Shown here: positions 50,955 through 59,898 of the stretch, in pieces
How positions within the stretch are numbered: the first letter of the stretch is position 1
How the letters are laid out: the number at the start of each line of letters is the position of its first letter
NCBI RefSeq assembly: GCF_040640155.1
Contig: NZ_JBFABE010000013.1
Span: 89,615-153,614, forward strand
Direction: 5' to 3'
DNA length: 64,000 bases
From: Streptosporangium sp040640155
GTDB lineage: Bacteria > Actinomycetota > Actinomycetes > Streptosporangiales > Streptosporangiaceae
Notes under the pieces: model-generated
The model's input: only the letters and a program-made list of their open reading frames with translations
Told to the model about the DNA's origin: nothing
The model's database searches: none
Program-made: the position numbers and the translations under genes

Positions 50955-52451
50955 TCAGAGACCCTGGGCCAGGCGGTAGTACGCCTGGTTCCAGCGGATC
51001 TCCTTGGCGAACCGGCGGGGGGTGGTGTCGGCGTCGATGACCAGCAGCTCGACCCCGAGCATGTCGGAGAAGTCGGTGAGCTCCTCGACGGTCAGCGCGG
51101 CCGACAGCACGGTGTGGTGCGGCCCCCCGGCGGTCAGCCACGCCTCGGCCGACGTGCTCAGCGAGGGGCGGGGCTTCCACACCGCGCGGGCCACGGGCAG
51201 CTTGGGCAGCGGCTGGGCCGGGACGACCACGTCGATCTCGTTGGCCACGAGCCGGAACCGGTCCCCCATGTCGGCCAGGCCGAGCACCACGGCCGGGCCG
51301 GGCTCGGCGTCGAACACCAGCCGGACCGGGTCCTCGCGCCCGCCGATGCCCAGCGGGTGGATCTCGCACGAGGGCATCCCGGAGGCGATCGTCGGGCAGA
51401 CCTCCAGCATGTGCGCGCCGAGGATGACCTCCTCGCCCGGCGTCAGGTGGTAGGTGTAGTCCTCCATGAAGGACGTGCCGCCCTCCAGGCCGGTGGACAT
51501 CACCTTGAGCGTGCGGACCAGCACCGAGGTCTTCCAGTCGCCCTCGCCGCCGAAGCCGTAGCCGTCGCCCATCAGGCGCTGCACGGCCAGGCCCGGGAGC
51601 TGGCGCAGCCCGCCCAGGTCCTCGAAGTTGGTGGTGAACGCCCCGAAGCCGCCCTCGGTGAGGAAGTGCCGCAGCCCCAGCTCGATGCGGGCGGCGTAGC
51701 GCAGGGCGTCGTGCCGCTCGCCGCCGGCGCGCAGCTCGGGCGCGACCTTGTAGCTGTCCTCGTACTCGGCGGTCAGCGTGTCGACGTCGGCGTCGGAGGA
51801 GGCGTCGACGGCGGCGACCAGGTCGTTGACGCCGTAGGTGTTGACCGAGACGCCGAAGCGCCGCTGCGCCTCGACCTTGTCGCCCTCGGTGACGGCCACG
51901 TCGCGCATGTTGTCGCCGAAGCGGGCCAGCCGCAGCGAGCCCACCTCGGCGCGGCCGGCCGCGGCCCGCGCCCACGCGCCGACGCGGGCGGCCACGGCCG
52001 GGTCGCTCACGTGCCCGGCGACGGTCTTGCGCGGCACGCCCAGCCGGGACTGGATGTAGCCGAACTCGCGGTCGCCGTGGGCGGCCTGGTTGAGGTTCAT
52101 GAAGTCCATGTCGATGGAGCCCCACGGCAGCTCCACGTTGGCCTGGGTGTGCAGGTGCAGCAGCGGGGTGCGCAGCGCGTCCAGGCCGGCGATCCACATC
52201 TTCGCCGGGGAGAAGGTGTGCATCCAGGCGATGATCCCGATGCAGTCGTCTGCCGCGTTGGCCTCCAGGCAGACCCGGCGGATCGCCGCGGCGTCGGTGA
52301 GCACCGGCTTCCACACCAGGCGGAACGCCAGCCGCTCGCCGAGCTGCTCGGCGATCTGCCGGGACTGCTCGGCGACCTGAGCCAGCGTCTCCTCTCCGTA
52401 CAGGCCCTGGCTTCCGGTGAGGAACCAGATCTCACGCTCGTGGACGGTCAA
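50955..52451 (-). CDS. araA: L-arabinose isomerase
   Basis: 498 residues. The start is TTG 52451: it follows AAGGAG by six bases, overlaps the araD stop as TTGA, and gives the conserved opening VHEREIWFLTGSQGLYGEE. Family motifs include WMHTFSPAKMWIAGL, LLHLHTQANVELPWG, MGDGYGFGGEGDWKTSVLVR (active-site Glu) and EVILGAHMLEVCP. It converts L-arabinose to L-ribulose in the cytoplasm and needs a divalent metal. It is the last gene of the araB-araD-araA operon. The overlap suggests coupled translation, so the weak TTG may be supported by araD ribosomes. Confidence 0.97.
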   Translation of the reverse strand: MTVHEREIWFLTGSQGLYGEETLAQVAEQSRQIAEQLGERLAFRLVWKPVLTDAAAIRRVCLEANAADDCIGIIAWMHTFSPAKMWIAGLDALRTPLLHLHTQANVELPWGSIDMDFMNLNQAAHGDREFGYIQSRLGVPRKTVAGHVSDPAVAARVGAWARAAAGRAEVGSLRLARFGDNMRDVAVTEGDKVEAQRRFGVSVNTYGVNDLVAAVDASSDADVDTLTAEYEDSYKVAPELRAGGERHDALRYAARIELGLRHFLTEGGFGAFTTNFEDLGGLRQLPGLAVQRLMGDGYGFGGEGDWKTSVLVRTLKVMSTGLEGGTSFMEDYTYHLTPGEEVILGAHMLEVCPTIASGMPSCEIHPLGIGGREDPVRLVFDAEPGPAVVLGLADMGDRFRLVANEIDVVVPAQPLPKLPVARAVWKPRPSLSTSAEAWLTAGGPHHTVLSAALTVEELTDFSDMLGVELLVIDADTTPRRFAKEIRWNQAYYRLAQGL

Positions 52452-53119
52452 CGCGGACTCCTTTGCCCGTAGACGTTCTGGTAGCGGTCGTACAAACGGT
52501 CGATGTCGGCCTGCGCGATCGGCAGAGGCTCGCCGAGCTGGACGGCCACGTGCACGGTGCGCGCGACGTCCTCGCACATCACCGCGGCCTTGACCGCGGC
52601 GCGGGGGTCGGCACCGATGGTGAAGACGCCGTGGTTCTGCATGAGGACCGCCGGGGAGCGGTGGCCCTCCAGGGTGGCGACGATGCCCTTGCCGATGTCG
52701 TCCCCGCCGATCAGCGCGAACGGCCCGACCGGGATCTCGCCGCCGAACTCGTCGGCCATCGCCGTCAGCACGCACGGGATGGCCTCGCCGCGCGCGGCCC
52801 AGGCGGAGGCGTACGTGGAGTGGGTGTGCACCACGCCGCCCACCTGCGGCATCGCCCGGTAGACGTAGGCGTGCGCGGCGGTGTCGCTGGACGGCGCCAG
52901 CTCGCCCTCGACCAGCTCGCCGTCCAGGTCGCACACCACGATCGACTCCGGGGTCAGGTCGTCGTAGGACACCCCGGACGGCTTGATGACGAACAGGTCC
53001 TCGCCCGGCACGCGGCCGGAGACGTTGCCGGCCGTCCAGGCGACCAGGCCGTAGCGGACCAGCTCCTCGTGGAGCCGGCACACCGTCTCGCGCAGTTTCC
53101 TCACCGTGGCGCCGCTCAC
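52448..53119 (-). CDS. araD: L-ribulose-5-phosphate 4-epimerase
   Basis: 223 residues starting at GTG 53119, which overlaps the araB stop (GTGA). It is a class II aldolase/epimerase: the metal-binding histidines are in VVHTHSTYASAWAARG, the acidic residue in SSDTAAHAYVYRAMP, and a third metal histidine probably in MQNHGVFTIG. The N-terminal LVAWTAGNVSGRV is typical. It turns L-ribulose 5-phosphate into D-xylulose 5-phosphate, feeding the pentose-phosphate pathway. It is coupled on both sides to araB and araA. Confidence 0.97.
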   Translation of the reverse strand: MSGATVRKLRETVCRLHEELVRYGLVAWTAGNVSGRVPGEDLFVIKPSGVSYDDLTPESIVVCDLDGELVEGELAPSSDTAAHAYVYRAMPQVGGVVHTHSTYASAWAARGEAIPCVLTAMADEFGGEIPVGPFALIGGDDIGKGIVATLEGHRSPAVLMQNHGVFTIGADPRAAVKAAVMCEDVARTVHVAVQLGEPLPIAQADIDRLYDRYQNVYGQRSPR

Positions 53120-54828
53120 GCGACCTCCTCCTTCTCCCCGCCTGGCCTCTCGGTGCCGGGCTTCTCGCTGTCGGATCGGCTCGCCTCGTAGCGCAGGGCC
53201 CGCAGGCCGTGCAGCATCGCCCCGTCGGCGAAGTGGTCGTGCAGGCGCCGGTACTCGGCGTACAGCCGGTCGTAGGCGTCGGCGCGGCCGGGGTCGGGCC
53301 GGTAGACGGCCTCGCCTCGCCTGCCCATCGCGGCCGAGGCGGCGGTGATGTCGGGGTAGGCCCCGGCGGCGACGGCGGCGTGGATCGCCGACCCCAGCGC
53401 GCACCCCTGTTCGGAGCCGATCACCGAGATGGGGCGGCGCAGGACGTCCGCGTAGACCTGCATCAGGAAGTGGTTCTTGATCAGGCCGCCGGCGGCGACG
53501 AAGTCGGTCACCGGCACCCCGGACGCCTCGAAGGTCTCCACGATCGTCCGGGCGCCGAACGCCGTGGCCTCGATCAGCGCGCGGTAGGTGTCCTCGGGGC
53601 GGGTCGCGAGCGTCTGGCCGACGACCACGGCGGAGAGGTTGTGGTCGACCAGCACCGAACGGTTGCCGTTGTGCCAGTCGAGCGCCACCAGGCCGTGCCG
53701 GCCGACCGGCTGGGCGGCGGCGAGCTCAGTGAGGTACTCGTGCACGGAGATCCCGCGCCGCTCGGCCTCACGCTCGTAGGAGCCGGGCACCGAGGTCTCG
53801 ACGAACCAGCCGAAGATGTCGCCGACGCCGGACTGCCCGGCCTCGTACCCCCACAGCCCCGGCACGATGCCGTCGCGCACCACCCCGCACATGCCGGGCA
53901 CCTCGGCCAGGGCGTCCGAGGGCATGACGTGACAGGTGGAGGTGCCCATGATGGCGACCATCTGGCCGGGGCGCACCGCGTCGGCGGCGGCGGAGGTGAC
54001 GTGGGCGTCCACGTTGCCGACCGAGATCGCGGTCCGCTCCAGCAGCTTGGTCCACTCCGCGGCGCGGGCGCTCAGCCGGCCCGCGAGCCCGCCGAGCGGC
54101 GACGGCTCGCCGCCGAGCTTGGCGGTGAAGTCGACGAAGCGCGGGTCGAGCTCGGCGAGGAACTCCGCCGACGGGTACTCCCCGTCCTGGCGGATGGCCT
54201 TGTAGCCGGCGGTGCAGACGTTGCGGGTCTCCACACCGGTGAGCTCCCAGACGATCCAGTCGGCGGCCTCGATCCAGCGCTCGGCGCGGGCGTAGACCTC
54301 CGGGTCCTCCTCGAGCACCTGCAGGCCCTTGGCGAACGACCACTCCGAGGAGATCTTCCCGCCGTAGCGGGGCAGCCACGCCTCCCCCCTGCGGGCGGCG
54401 AGGGCGTTGATCCGGTCGGCGTGCGGCTGCGCCGAGTGGTGCTTCCACAGCTTGGGCCAGGCGTGCGGCCGGCCGGCGAACTCCTCCAGCTCGCACAGCG
54501 GGGTGCCGTCGGCGGTGGCCGGCAGCACGGTGCAGGCGGTGAAGTCGGTGCCCAGGCCGATGATCTGGGACGGGGAGACGCCGGCCGCGGCCACCGCCTG
54601 CGGCACCGCCGAGCGCAGTACCTCCCGCCAGTCCTCGGGGGACTGCAGCGCCCAGTCCGGGCCCAGGGGCGTGCCGCCCTCCGGCAGCCGGTCCTCGATC
54701 ACCCGGTGGGCGTACTCGTGCACGGCGGAGCCGACCTCGGCGCCGTCGCTCACCCGCACCACCACGGCGCGGCCCGACAGCGTGCCGAAGTCGACCCCGA
54801 CCACGTAACGATCGTTGTTAGCGTTCAC
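53116..54828 (-). CDS. araB: Ribulokinase
   Basis: 570 residues of the FGGY carbohydrate kinase family, start GTG 54828 after GGGAGGG. Motifs: VVGVDFGTLSGRAVVV at the ATP/substrate end, IIGLGTDFTACTVLP, GTSTCHVMPSDA, and the second FGGY-type region FGARTIVETFEASGVPVTDFVAAGGLIKN. It phosphorylates L-ribulose. An AraR-like operator overlaps its start codon, which implies its own promoter downstream of the permease genes, 139 bases away. The order araB-araD-araA gives the full kinase-epimerase-isomerase route. Confidence 0.96.
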   Translation of the reverse strand: MNANNDRYVVGVDFGTLSGRAVVVRVSDGAEVGSAVHEYAHRVIEDRLPEGGTPLGPDWALQSPEDWREVLRSAVPQAVAAAGVSPSQIIGLGTDFTACTVLPATADGTPLCELEEFAGRPHAWPKLWKHHSAQPHADRINALAARRGEAWLPRYGGKISSEWSFAKGLQVLEEDPEVYARAERWIEAADWIVWELTGVETRNVCTAGYKAIRQDGEYPSAEFLAELDPRFVDFTAKLGGEPSPLGGLAGRLSARAAEWTKLLERTAISVGNVDAHVTSAAADAVRPGQMVAIMGTSTCHVMPSDALAEVPGMCGVVRDGIVPGLWGYEAGQSGVGDIFGWFVETSVPGSYEREAERRGISVHEYLTELAAAQPVGRHGLVALDWHNGNRSVLVDHNLSAVVVGQTLATRPEDTYRALIEATAFGARTIVETFEASGVPVTDFVAAGGLIKNHFLMQVYADVLRRPISVIGSEQGCALGSAIHAAVAAGAYPDITAASAAMGRRGEAVYRPDPGRADAYDRLYAEYRRLHDHFADGAMLHGLRALRYEASRSDSEKPGTERPGGEKEEVA

Positions 54829-54829
54829 A
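54816..54829. promoter_or_regulatory. AraR-type operator at araB
   Basis: TGTTAGCGTTCACA overlaps the GTG start of araB. It equals the sites at 59849-59862 (one change) and, read in reverse, 59727-59740 (two changes). The 14-base near-palindrome with central CG fits a LacI-family site; repressing araB from over its start codon is inferred. Confidence 0.8.
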
Positions 54830-54967
54830 TGCCCTCCCTGGACATACAGGACCTCCGTGGACGAGACTCCGGCGCGGCCCGCCGTACCGGAGCCGCGGGC
54901 CCGGACGTGGGACGCCGTCCCCGGGCCGGCGGTTCCGGGGACGGCGCCTCGCGCCCGAGCCGCTGGT

Positions 54968-55954
54968 TCAGGTACGGCGTATCACGCCGAGGCGCTGCAG
55001 CAGGATGAAGGCGAAGAGCAGCAGGCCGATGACGATCCTGGTCCACCAGGGACTGAGGGTCCCCTCGAAACTGATGATCGTCTGGATCAGCCCGAGGATG
55101 AGCACCCCCAGCACGGTGCCGATCAGGTAGCCCGACCCGCCGGTCAGCAGGGTGCCGCCGATCACCACCGCGGCGATCGCGTCCAGCTCCATGCCGACCG
55201 CGTGCAGCGGGTTGCCGGACAGCATGTAGAACGACATCAGCACCCCGCCCAGCGCCGAGCAGAAGCCGCTGATCGTGTAGACGGTGATCTTCGTTCGGGC
55301 CACCGGCAGTCCCATGAGCAGCGCCGACTGCTCGCTGCCGCCGGTCGCGTACACGTTACGCCCCAGCCTGGTGTACTGCAGCACGTAGGCCGCGACGATG
55401 ATCACCACGACCGCCACGATCACGCTCGGCGAGATGAACGCACCGTCGAACAGGTCGATCCTGGTCTGGGCCAGGGTGGTGTAGGTGGGGTCGGTGATGG
55501 AGATCGACTCGGTGCCGATGACGTAGCACAGCCCGCGGGCCAGGAACATGCCGGCCAGCGTCACGATGAACGGCTGGATGTCGAAGTACTGGATCACGCA
55601 GCCCATGGCCAGGCCGAGCACCGCGCCGATCAGCAGCACCAGCGGGATGACCACCAGCGGGGACCAGCCCTTGTCCGTCACCAGGCTCGCCGAGACCATC
55701 GTGGCGAGCGCGGCCACCGCCCCCACCGACAGGTCGATGCCGCCGGTGAGGATGACGAACGTCATGCCGACCGCCAGGACCAGCAGGAACGCGTTGTCGA
55801 CGAAGACGTTGAGCACCACCTGGCCGGAGGCGAAGCCCTCGTAGCGCAGGCCGCCGGCCGTGAACATCGCCAGGAACAGGCCGGCGGTCACCAGCACCGG
55901 CACGTACGCCCGCGGGAACGGGCGGTTCAGGGAGAGCAGGCTGGGGGTGGTCAT
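54968..55954 (-). CDS. Sugar ABC importer permease (YjfF-like)
   Basis: 328 residues, start ATG 55954 overlapping the previous stop (ATGA). It is a BPD_transp_2-type permease with the conserved LAVGMTFVILTGGIDLSVGAVAAL motif, about eight or nine membrane segments, and the C-terminal AIAAVVIGGTLLTGGSGYLIGT region. It pairs with the next permease as YjfF does with YtfT. No binding-protein gene is in this operon. Confidence 0.92.
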   Translation of the reverse strand: MTTPSLLSLNRPFPRAYVPVLVTAGLFLAMFTAGGLRYEGFASGQVVLNVFVDNAFLLVLAVGMTFVILTGGIDLSVGAVAALATMVSASLVTDKGWSPLVVIPLVLLIGAVLGLAMGCVIQYFDIQPFIVTLAGMFLARGLCYVIGTESISITDPTYTTLAQTRIDLFDGAFISPSVIVAVVVIIVAAYVLQYTRLGRNVYATGGSEQSALLMGLPVARTKITVYTISGFCSALGGVLMSFYMLSGNPLHAVGMELDAIAAVVIGGTLLTGGSGYLIGTVLGVLILGLIQTIISFEGTLSPWWTRIVIGLLLFAFILLQRLGVIRRT

Positions 55955-57000
55955 GCCGGGATCCTCACCTTCGTATCGGTACCGGAGGGCGCGGCGGGCC
56001 GGCCGCGTTCCCTGCGGCGGAACACCTTCTCCCGGAAGGTGGGCGACTGCAGCAGGCACACCAGGATGATGACGACCGCCTTGAACAGCAGCGTCGTCTC
56101 CGGCGGCACGCCGATGGAGTAGATCGTGGTGGTCAGCGTCTGGATGATCAGCGCGCCGAGCACGGTGCCGCCGAGCGAGAAGCGCCCGCCGACCAGTGAG
56201 GTGCCGCCGATCACGACGGCGAGGATCGCGTCGAGCTCGATCCACAGGCCGGCGGCGTTGCCGTCCGCGCTGGAGACGTTGGAGCTGATCATCAGTCCGG
56301 CGATGCCGGCGCACAGCCCGCAGAAGGCGTAGACCAGGATGATCAGGCCCCGGGAGCGGATGCCCGCCAGGCGGCTGGCCTCGGCGTTGCCGCCGACGGA
56401 CTCGATCAGCACCCCGAGCGCCAGGCGCCGGGTGAGGAACGCGGTGACCGCGAGCACGGCCAGCACGATCAGGATGCCGAACGGCACGGTCAGCCAGTAC
56501 CCGCCGCCGATGAGCTTGTACGGGGTGCTGTTGATCGTGATGATCTGGCCGTCGGTGATGAGCTGGGCGACCCCGCGGCCGGCGACCATCAGGATCAGCG
56601 TCGCGATGATCGGCTGGATGCCGATGCCGGCGACCAGGAAGCCGTTCCAGATCCCCAGGACCAGGGAGAGCGCCAGTGCCATGCCGATCGCGGCCAGGAC
56701 GCCGCCGACGGCGTTCTGGTCTTCCAGCCCGCTGATCTGCAGGCAGGCCAGCGCCCCGGAGATGGCCACCACCGAGCCGACCGACAGGTCGATGCCGCCG
56801 GTGGCGATGACGAGCGTCATGCCGATCGCGACCAGGATCAGGGGGGCGCCGAAGCGGATGATGTCGATGAGGCTGCCGTAGAGGTGACCGTTCTTCATCT
56901 CCACCGACAGGAAGCCGTCGGTGAAGACGACGTTGACGGCCAGCAGCAGCACGAGGATGAGGGCCGGCCAGAAGAGGCGGTGCCGGATCACCTGGTTCAT
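55951..57000 (-). CDS. Sugar ABC importer permease (YtfT-like)
   Basis: 349 residues from ATG 57000, overlapping the ATPase stop. It has APLILVAIGMTLVIATGGIDLSVGSVVAISG and DAILAVVIGGTSLVGGRFSLGGTVLG, diagnostic of ribose/galactofuranose-class permeases. The C-terminus carries a basic, hydrophilic extension (REKVFRRRERGRPAA). Together with the YjfF-like protein it makes a hetero-permease like E. coli YtfT-YjfF and the arabinose importer AraWZ of Shewanella (established families). Confidence 0.92.
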   Translation of the reverse strand: MNQVIRHRLFWPALILVLLLAVNVVFTDGFLSVEMKNGHLYGSLIDIIRFGAPLILVAIGMTLVIATGGIDLSVGSVVAISGALACLQISGLEDQNAVGGVLAAIGMALALSLVLGIWNGFLVAGIGIQPIIATLILMVAGRGVAQLITDGQIITINSTPYKLIGGGYWLTVPFGILIVLAVLAVTAFLTRRLALGVLIESVGGNAEASRLAGIRSRGLIILVYAFCGLCAGIAGLMISSNVSSADGNAAGLWIELDAILAVVIGGTSLVGGRFSLGGTVLGALIIQTLTTTIYSIGVPPETTLLFKAVVIILVCLLQSPTFREKVFRRRERGRPAAPSGTDTKVRIPA

Positions 57001-58514
57001 GTGCGGGCTCCGCTCGCGATCGTCTGCATCAGTACGTCCGTGGTGAGGGCGTCGTCGTTGGGAAGCTGCGCCACCAGGTGCCGGTCGCGCAGCACGCCGA
57101 CCCGGTGGCTGAGGCGCAGGACCTCCTCCAGCTCGGCGGAGATGAACAGCACGGCCATGCCCCCGTCGGACAGGGAGGCGACCAGCCGCTGGATCTCCGC
57201 CTTGGCCCCGACGTCGATGCCGCGGGTCGGCTCGTCCAGGATGAGCAGGCGCGGCTCGACGATGAGCCAGCGGGCCAGCAGCACCTTCTGCTGGTTGCCG
57301 CCGCTGAGGTTGCGGACGAGCTGTTCGGGGTTGGGCGGGGTGATCCTCAGGGCGGAGATGTACTTCTCCACCAGCTCGTCCTGGCGGCGGCGCGGCACGG
57401 GCCTGGCCCAGCCGCGCGCCGCCTGCAGGGCGAGGATGATGTTCTCCCGCACGGTGAGGTCGGCGATCAGGCCCTCGGTGCGCCGGTTCTCCGGGCAGAA
57501 GGCGATCTTGTGGTTCGTGGCCGCGCGCGGGGTGCGCATCGAGACCGGCGTCCCGTCGACGACGACCTCGCCGGTGCCGGCGTGGTCGGCGCCGAAGAGC
57601 AGGCGGGCGATCTCGGTGCGGCCCGAGCCGAGCAGCCCGGCCAGTCCCAGCACCTCGCCCTCGTGGATGGTGAGGGTGAACGGCTCCACGGCCCCGGTCC
57701 GGCCGAGCTCGCGTGTCTCGACGACGGCCTTGGCGTCCGGGGAGAGGTCCTTGGGCTTGTCGTCAAGGCGTTCCAGGTCGGCGAGCTCCTGGCCGATCAT
57801 CTTGCCGACCAGCTCGACCTGGCTGAGCTCGGAGACGAGGTACTCGCCGACCAGGCGGCCGTTGCGCAGGATCGTCATGCGGTCGGCGATGTCGTAGATC
57901 TGGTCCAGGAAGTGCGAGACGAACAGGATGGCGATCCCCTCGCCCTTGAGCCTGCGCATCACCCGGAAGAGCTGCGCGACCTCCCCGGCGTCCAGGCTGG
58001 AGGTGGGCTCGTCGAGGATGAGCACGCTCGCGGAGATGTCGACCGCGCGCGCGATCGCCACCATCTGCTGCACGGCCGCCGAGTAGGACGACAGCGGCGC
58101 GTTGACGTCCAGGTCCAGCTCCAGGCGTTCGAGCAGCGCGGCGGCGCGGGCGCGCATCTCGCCCCAGCGGATGCGGCCCAGGCGGCGCGGCTCACGCCCG
58201 ATGAAGATGTTCTCGGCCACCGAGAGGTTCGGGCAGAGGTTGACCTCCTGGTAGACCGTGCTGATGCCTGCCCGCTGCGCCTCCAGGGGGCCCGCGAAGG
58301 AGACGGGCGCGCCGGCCAGCTCGATCCGGCCGGCGTCGATGTCGTGCACGCCGGTGAGGACCTTGATCAGAGTGGACTTCCCGGCGCCGTTCTCTCCCAT
58401 CAGCGCGTGCACCTCGCCCGGCAGGAGCCGGAAGTCCACGCCGTCCAGCGCCTTGACGCCGGGGAACTGCTTGCTGATGCCGGTCATGCGCAGGATCGGA
58501 TCGGGTGCTGCCAT
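56997..58514 (-). CDS. Sugar ABC importer double ATPase (YtfR-like)
   Basis: 505 residues with ATG 58514. Two nucleotide-binding domains: Walker A GENGAGKSTL near residue 42, signature-like YSAAVQQMVAIARA (the canonical LSGG is degenerate), Walker B VLILDEPTSSLDA; second half GLLGSGRTEI, LSGGNQQKVLLARW, LLILDEPTRGIDVGAK. This is the ribose/galactofuranose class of ATPase. It overlaps the YtfT-like gene by 4 bases. 158 bases upstream lies the LacI gene; that gap holds a duplicated CTCGCCGGGTCGGTGG but no obvious operator. Confidence 0.95.
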   Translation of the reverse strand: MAAPDPILRMTGISKQFPGVKALDGVDFRLLPGEVHALMGENGAGKSTLIKVLTGVHDIDAGRIELAGAPVSFAGPLEAQRAGISTVYQEVNLCPNLSVAENIFIGREPRRLGRIRWGEMRARAAALLERLELDLDVNAPLSSYSAAVQQMVAIARAVDISASVLILDEPTSSLDAGEVAQLFRVMRRLKGEGIAILFVSHFLDQIYDIADRMTILRNGRLVGEYLVSELSQVELVGKMIGQELADLERLDDKPKDLSPDAKAVVETRELGRTGAVEPFTLTIHEGEVLGLAGLLGSGRTEIARLLFGADHAGTGEVVVDGTPVSMRTPRAATNHKIAFCPENRRTEGLIADLTVRENIILALQAARGWARPVPRRRQDELVEKYISALRITPPNPEQLVRNLSGGNQQKVLLARWLIVEPRLLILDEPTRGIDVGAKAEIQRLVASLSDGGMAVLFISAELEEVLRLSHRVGVLRDRHLVAQLPNDDALTTDVLMQTIASGART

Positions 58515-58672
58515 ACGACGTTCCTCTTGCTCTCGGGGGGCGGGCGGCCCGCGGGGGGCGACTCGCCGGGTCGGTGGCTCGCCGGGTCGGTGGCCGGGGG
58601 TGGACGGGTCGGTGACGGGACGGGGACGGTTCTGCGGCGGGGGCGTGACGGGGCGTGCGGGCCGGGTCCGTG

Positions 58673-59695
58673 TCACCCGCCGGGGGGCGCGGTGCTGGCT
58701 CTGGCGACGAACCTGGGCGGGACGACGTGCCGTTCGCGGGACCATTCCGCTCCCGCCCCGAGCCGCCTGAGCAGCACCTCGATGCTGTGCCTGCCGACCG
58801 CCCCGAAGTCCTGCCGGATCGTGGTGAGCGGGGGCGTGAAGAACTCCGACTCGGGGATGTCGTCGAACCCCACGACGCTGATCTGCTCGGGCACCCGCAC
58901 GCCCCGCTCGGCGAAGGCGCGCAGCGCCCCCAGGGCCATCTGGTCGTTGGCGACGAACACCGCGGTGACACCGGGCGTCGCCGCCAGGCGCAGACCGGCC
59001 CGGTAGCCCGAGCGCGGGCTCCAGTCGCCGGGCAGCGCCTCGGGGACGGGGCGGCCGGCGCCTTCCAGCGCGTCGCGCCAGCCCTCCCGGCGCCCCTCGA
59101 CCTCCAGCCAGTCCGGCGGTCCCGCGATGTGCCAGACGGTCTCGTGGCCCAGGTCGAGCAGGTGCCGCACGGCCAGGCGGGCGCCCTCCACCTGGTCGAC
59201 GCTGACCACCGAGACGTCGCCGTCGTGGCCGCCCTCGACGGCGACCACGGGGATGTCGGTGATCGCGTCGGCCAGTGCCGGGGCGGCCGAGCGCTGCGGC
59301 GCGACGACGACGATCCCGTCGACGCCCTGCTCGGCGAGGTAGCCGAGCGCGTCGCGTACGCCCGCGGTGTCGATGGTCTTGAGGCTGACCATGCTGACGA
59401 AGTAACCTGCCGCCCTGGCCGCCTGCTCGATGCCGTAGACCATGCTCGCCGGGCCGTAGAGGGTCGTGTCGAAGCTCACCACGCCCAGGGTGCGGGTGTG
59501 GCGGGTGACCAGGGCCCGGGCGACCATGTTGCGCCGGTAGCCGAGCTCGTGGATCGCCTCCAGGACGCGGGCCCGGGTCTCGGCGCGCACGTTGGGGTGA
59601 TCGTTGAGAACGCGGGAGACCGTCTGGTGGGAGACCCCCGCCTTCGTCGCGACATCCGCCATCACCGGTGGACGGCGGTCGCGGTTCGCGTTCAC
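58673..59695 (-). CDS. araR: LacI-family regulator (AraR-like)
   Basis: 340 residues, start GTG 59695 after AAGGAG. The helix-turn-helix is VMADVATKAGVSHQTVSRVLNDHPNVRAE, with the hinge and sugar-binding core following (VVGFDDIPESEFFTPPLTTIRQDF near the C-terminus). Three copies of one operator lie upstream of its own gene, upstream of the divergent importer, and at araB, so it most likely represses all of them and L-arabinose relieves it. The name araR is functional inference: actinobacterial arabinose regulators are LacI-type, whereas Bacillus AraR has a GntR-type DNA-binding domain. Confidence 0.88.
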   Translation of the reverse strand: MNANRDRRPPVMADVATKAGVSHQTVSRVLNDHPNVRAETRARVLEAIHELGYRRNMVARALVTRHTRTLGVVSFDTTLYGPASMVYGIEQAARAAGYFVSMVSLKTIDTAGVRDALGYLAEQGVDGIVVVAPQRSAAPALADAITDIPVVAVEGGHDGDVSVVSVDQVEGARLAVRHLLDLGHETVWHIAGPPDWLEVEGRREGWRDALEGAGRPVPEALPGDWSPRSGYRAGLRLAATPGVTAVFVANDQMALGALRAFAERGVRVPEQISVVGFDDIPESEFFTPPLTTIRQDFGAVGRHSIEVLLRRLGAGAEWSRERHVVPPRFVARASTAPPGG

Positions 59696-59726
59696 GGTCG
59701 GCTCCTTCTGATGGCTTGGGACAGAC

Positions 59727-59740
59727 TGTGAGCGTTAACA
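59727..59740. promoter_or_regulatory. AraR-type operator upstream of the LacI gene
   Basis: TGTGAGCGTTAACA, read on the reverse strand as TGTTAACGCTCACA, lies 32 bases before the regulator start. It probably mediates autoregulation. Confidence 0.8.
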
Positions 59741-59805
59741 ACGCCCCGCGTCAAGCGTCTCCCGCGTTACGGTCAGGTCACGTGAAGATCTTTGGTAACA
59801 CCCCC

Positions 59806-59834
59806 TTGACGTCACGGTCATCTCAGCCTTAACT
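59806..59834 (+). promoter_or_regulatory. Probable promoter of the ChvE-type importer operon
   Basis: TTGACG (59806-59811), a 17-base spacer, and TTAACT (59829-59834) resemble a vegetative promoter. The operator at 59849-59862 lies just downstream, where bound repressor would block transcription start or clearance. Confidence 0.55.
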
Positions 59835-59848
59835 GACCCATACCCTTT

Positions 59849-59862
59849 TGTTAGCGCTCACA
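59849..59862. promoter_or_regulatory. AraR-type operator before the importer operon
   Basis: TGTTAGCGCTCACA is the most symmetric of the three sites, 36 bases upstream of the binding-protein ATG. Confidence 0.85.
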
Positions 59863-59898
59863 TCTCCCCCCGAGAATTCCCCCTACTGGAGGTATGCG

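Noticed and set aside
50382..52472. A long plus-strand frame over araA.
   Set aside because: It is antisense to the certain araA gene, starts in a tandem-repeat area and has no recognisable domain.
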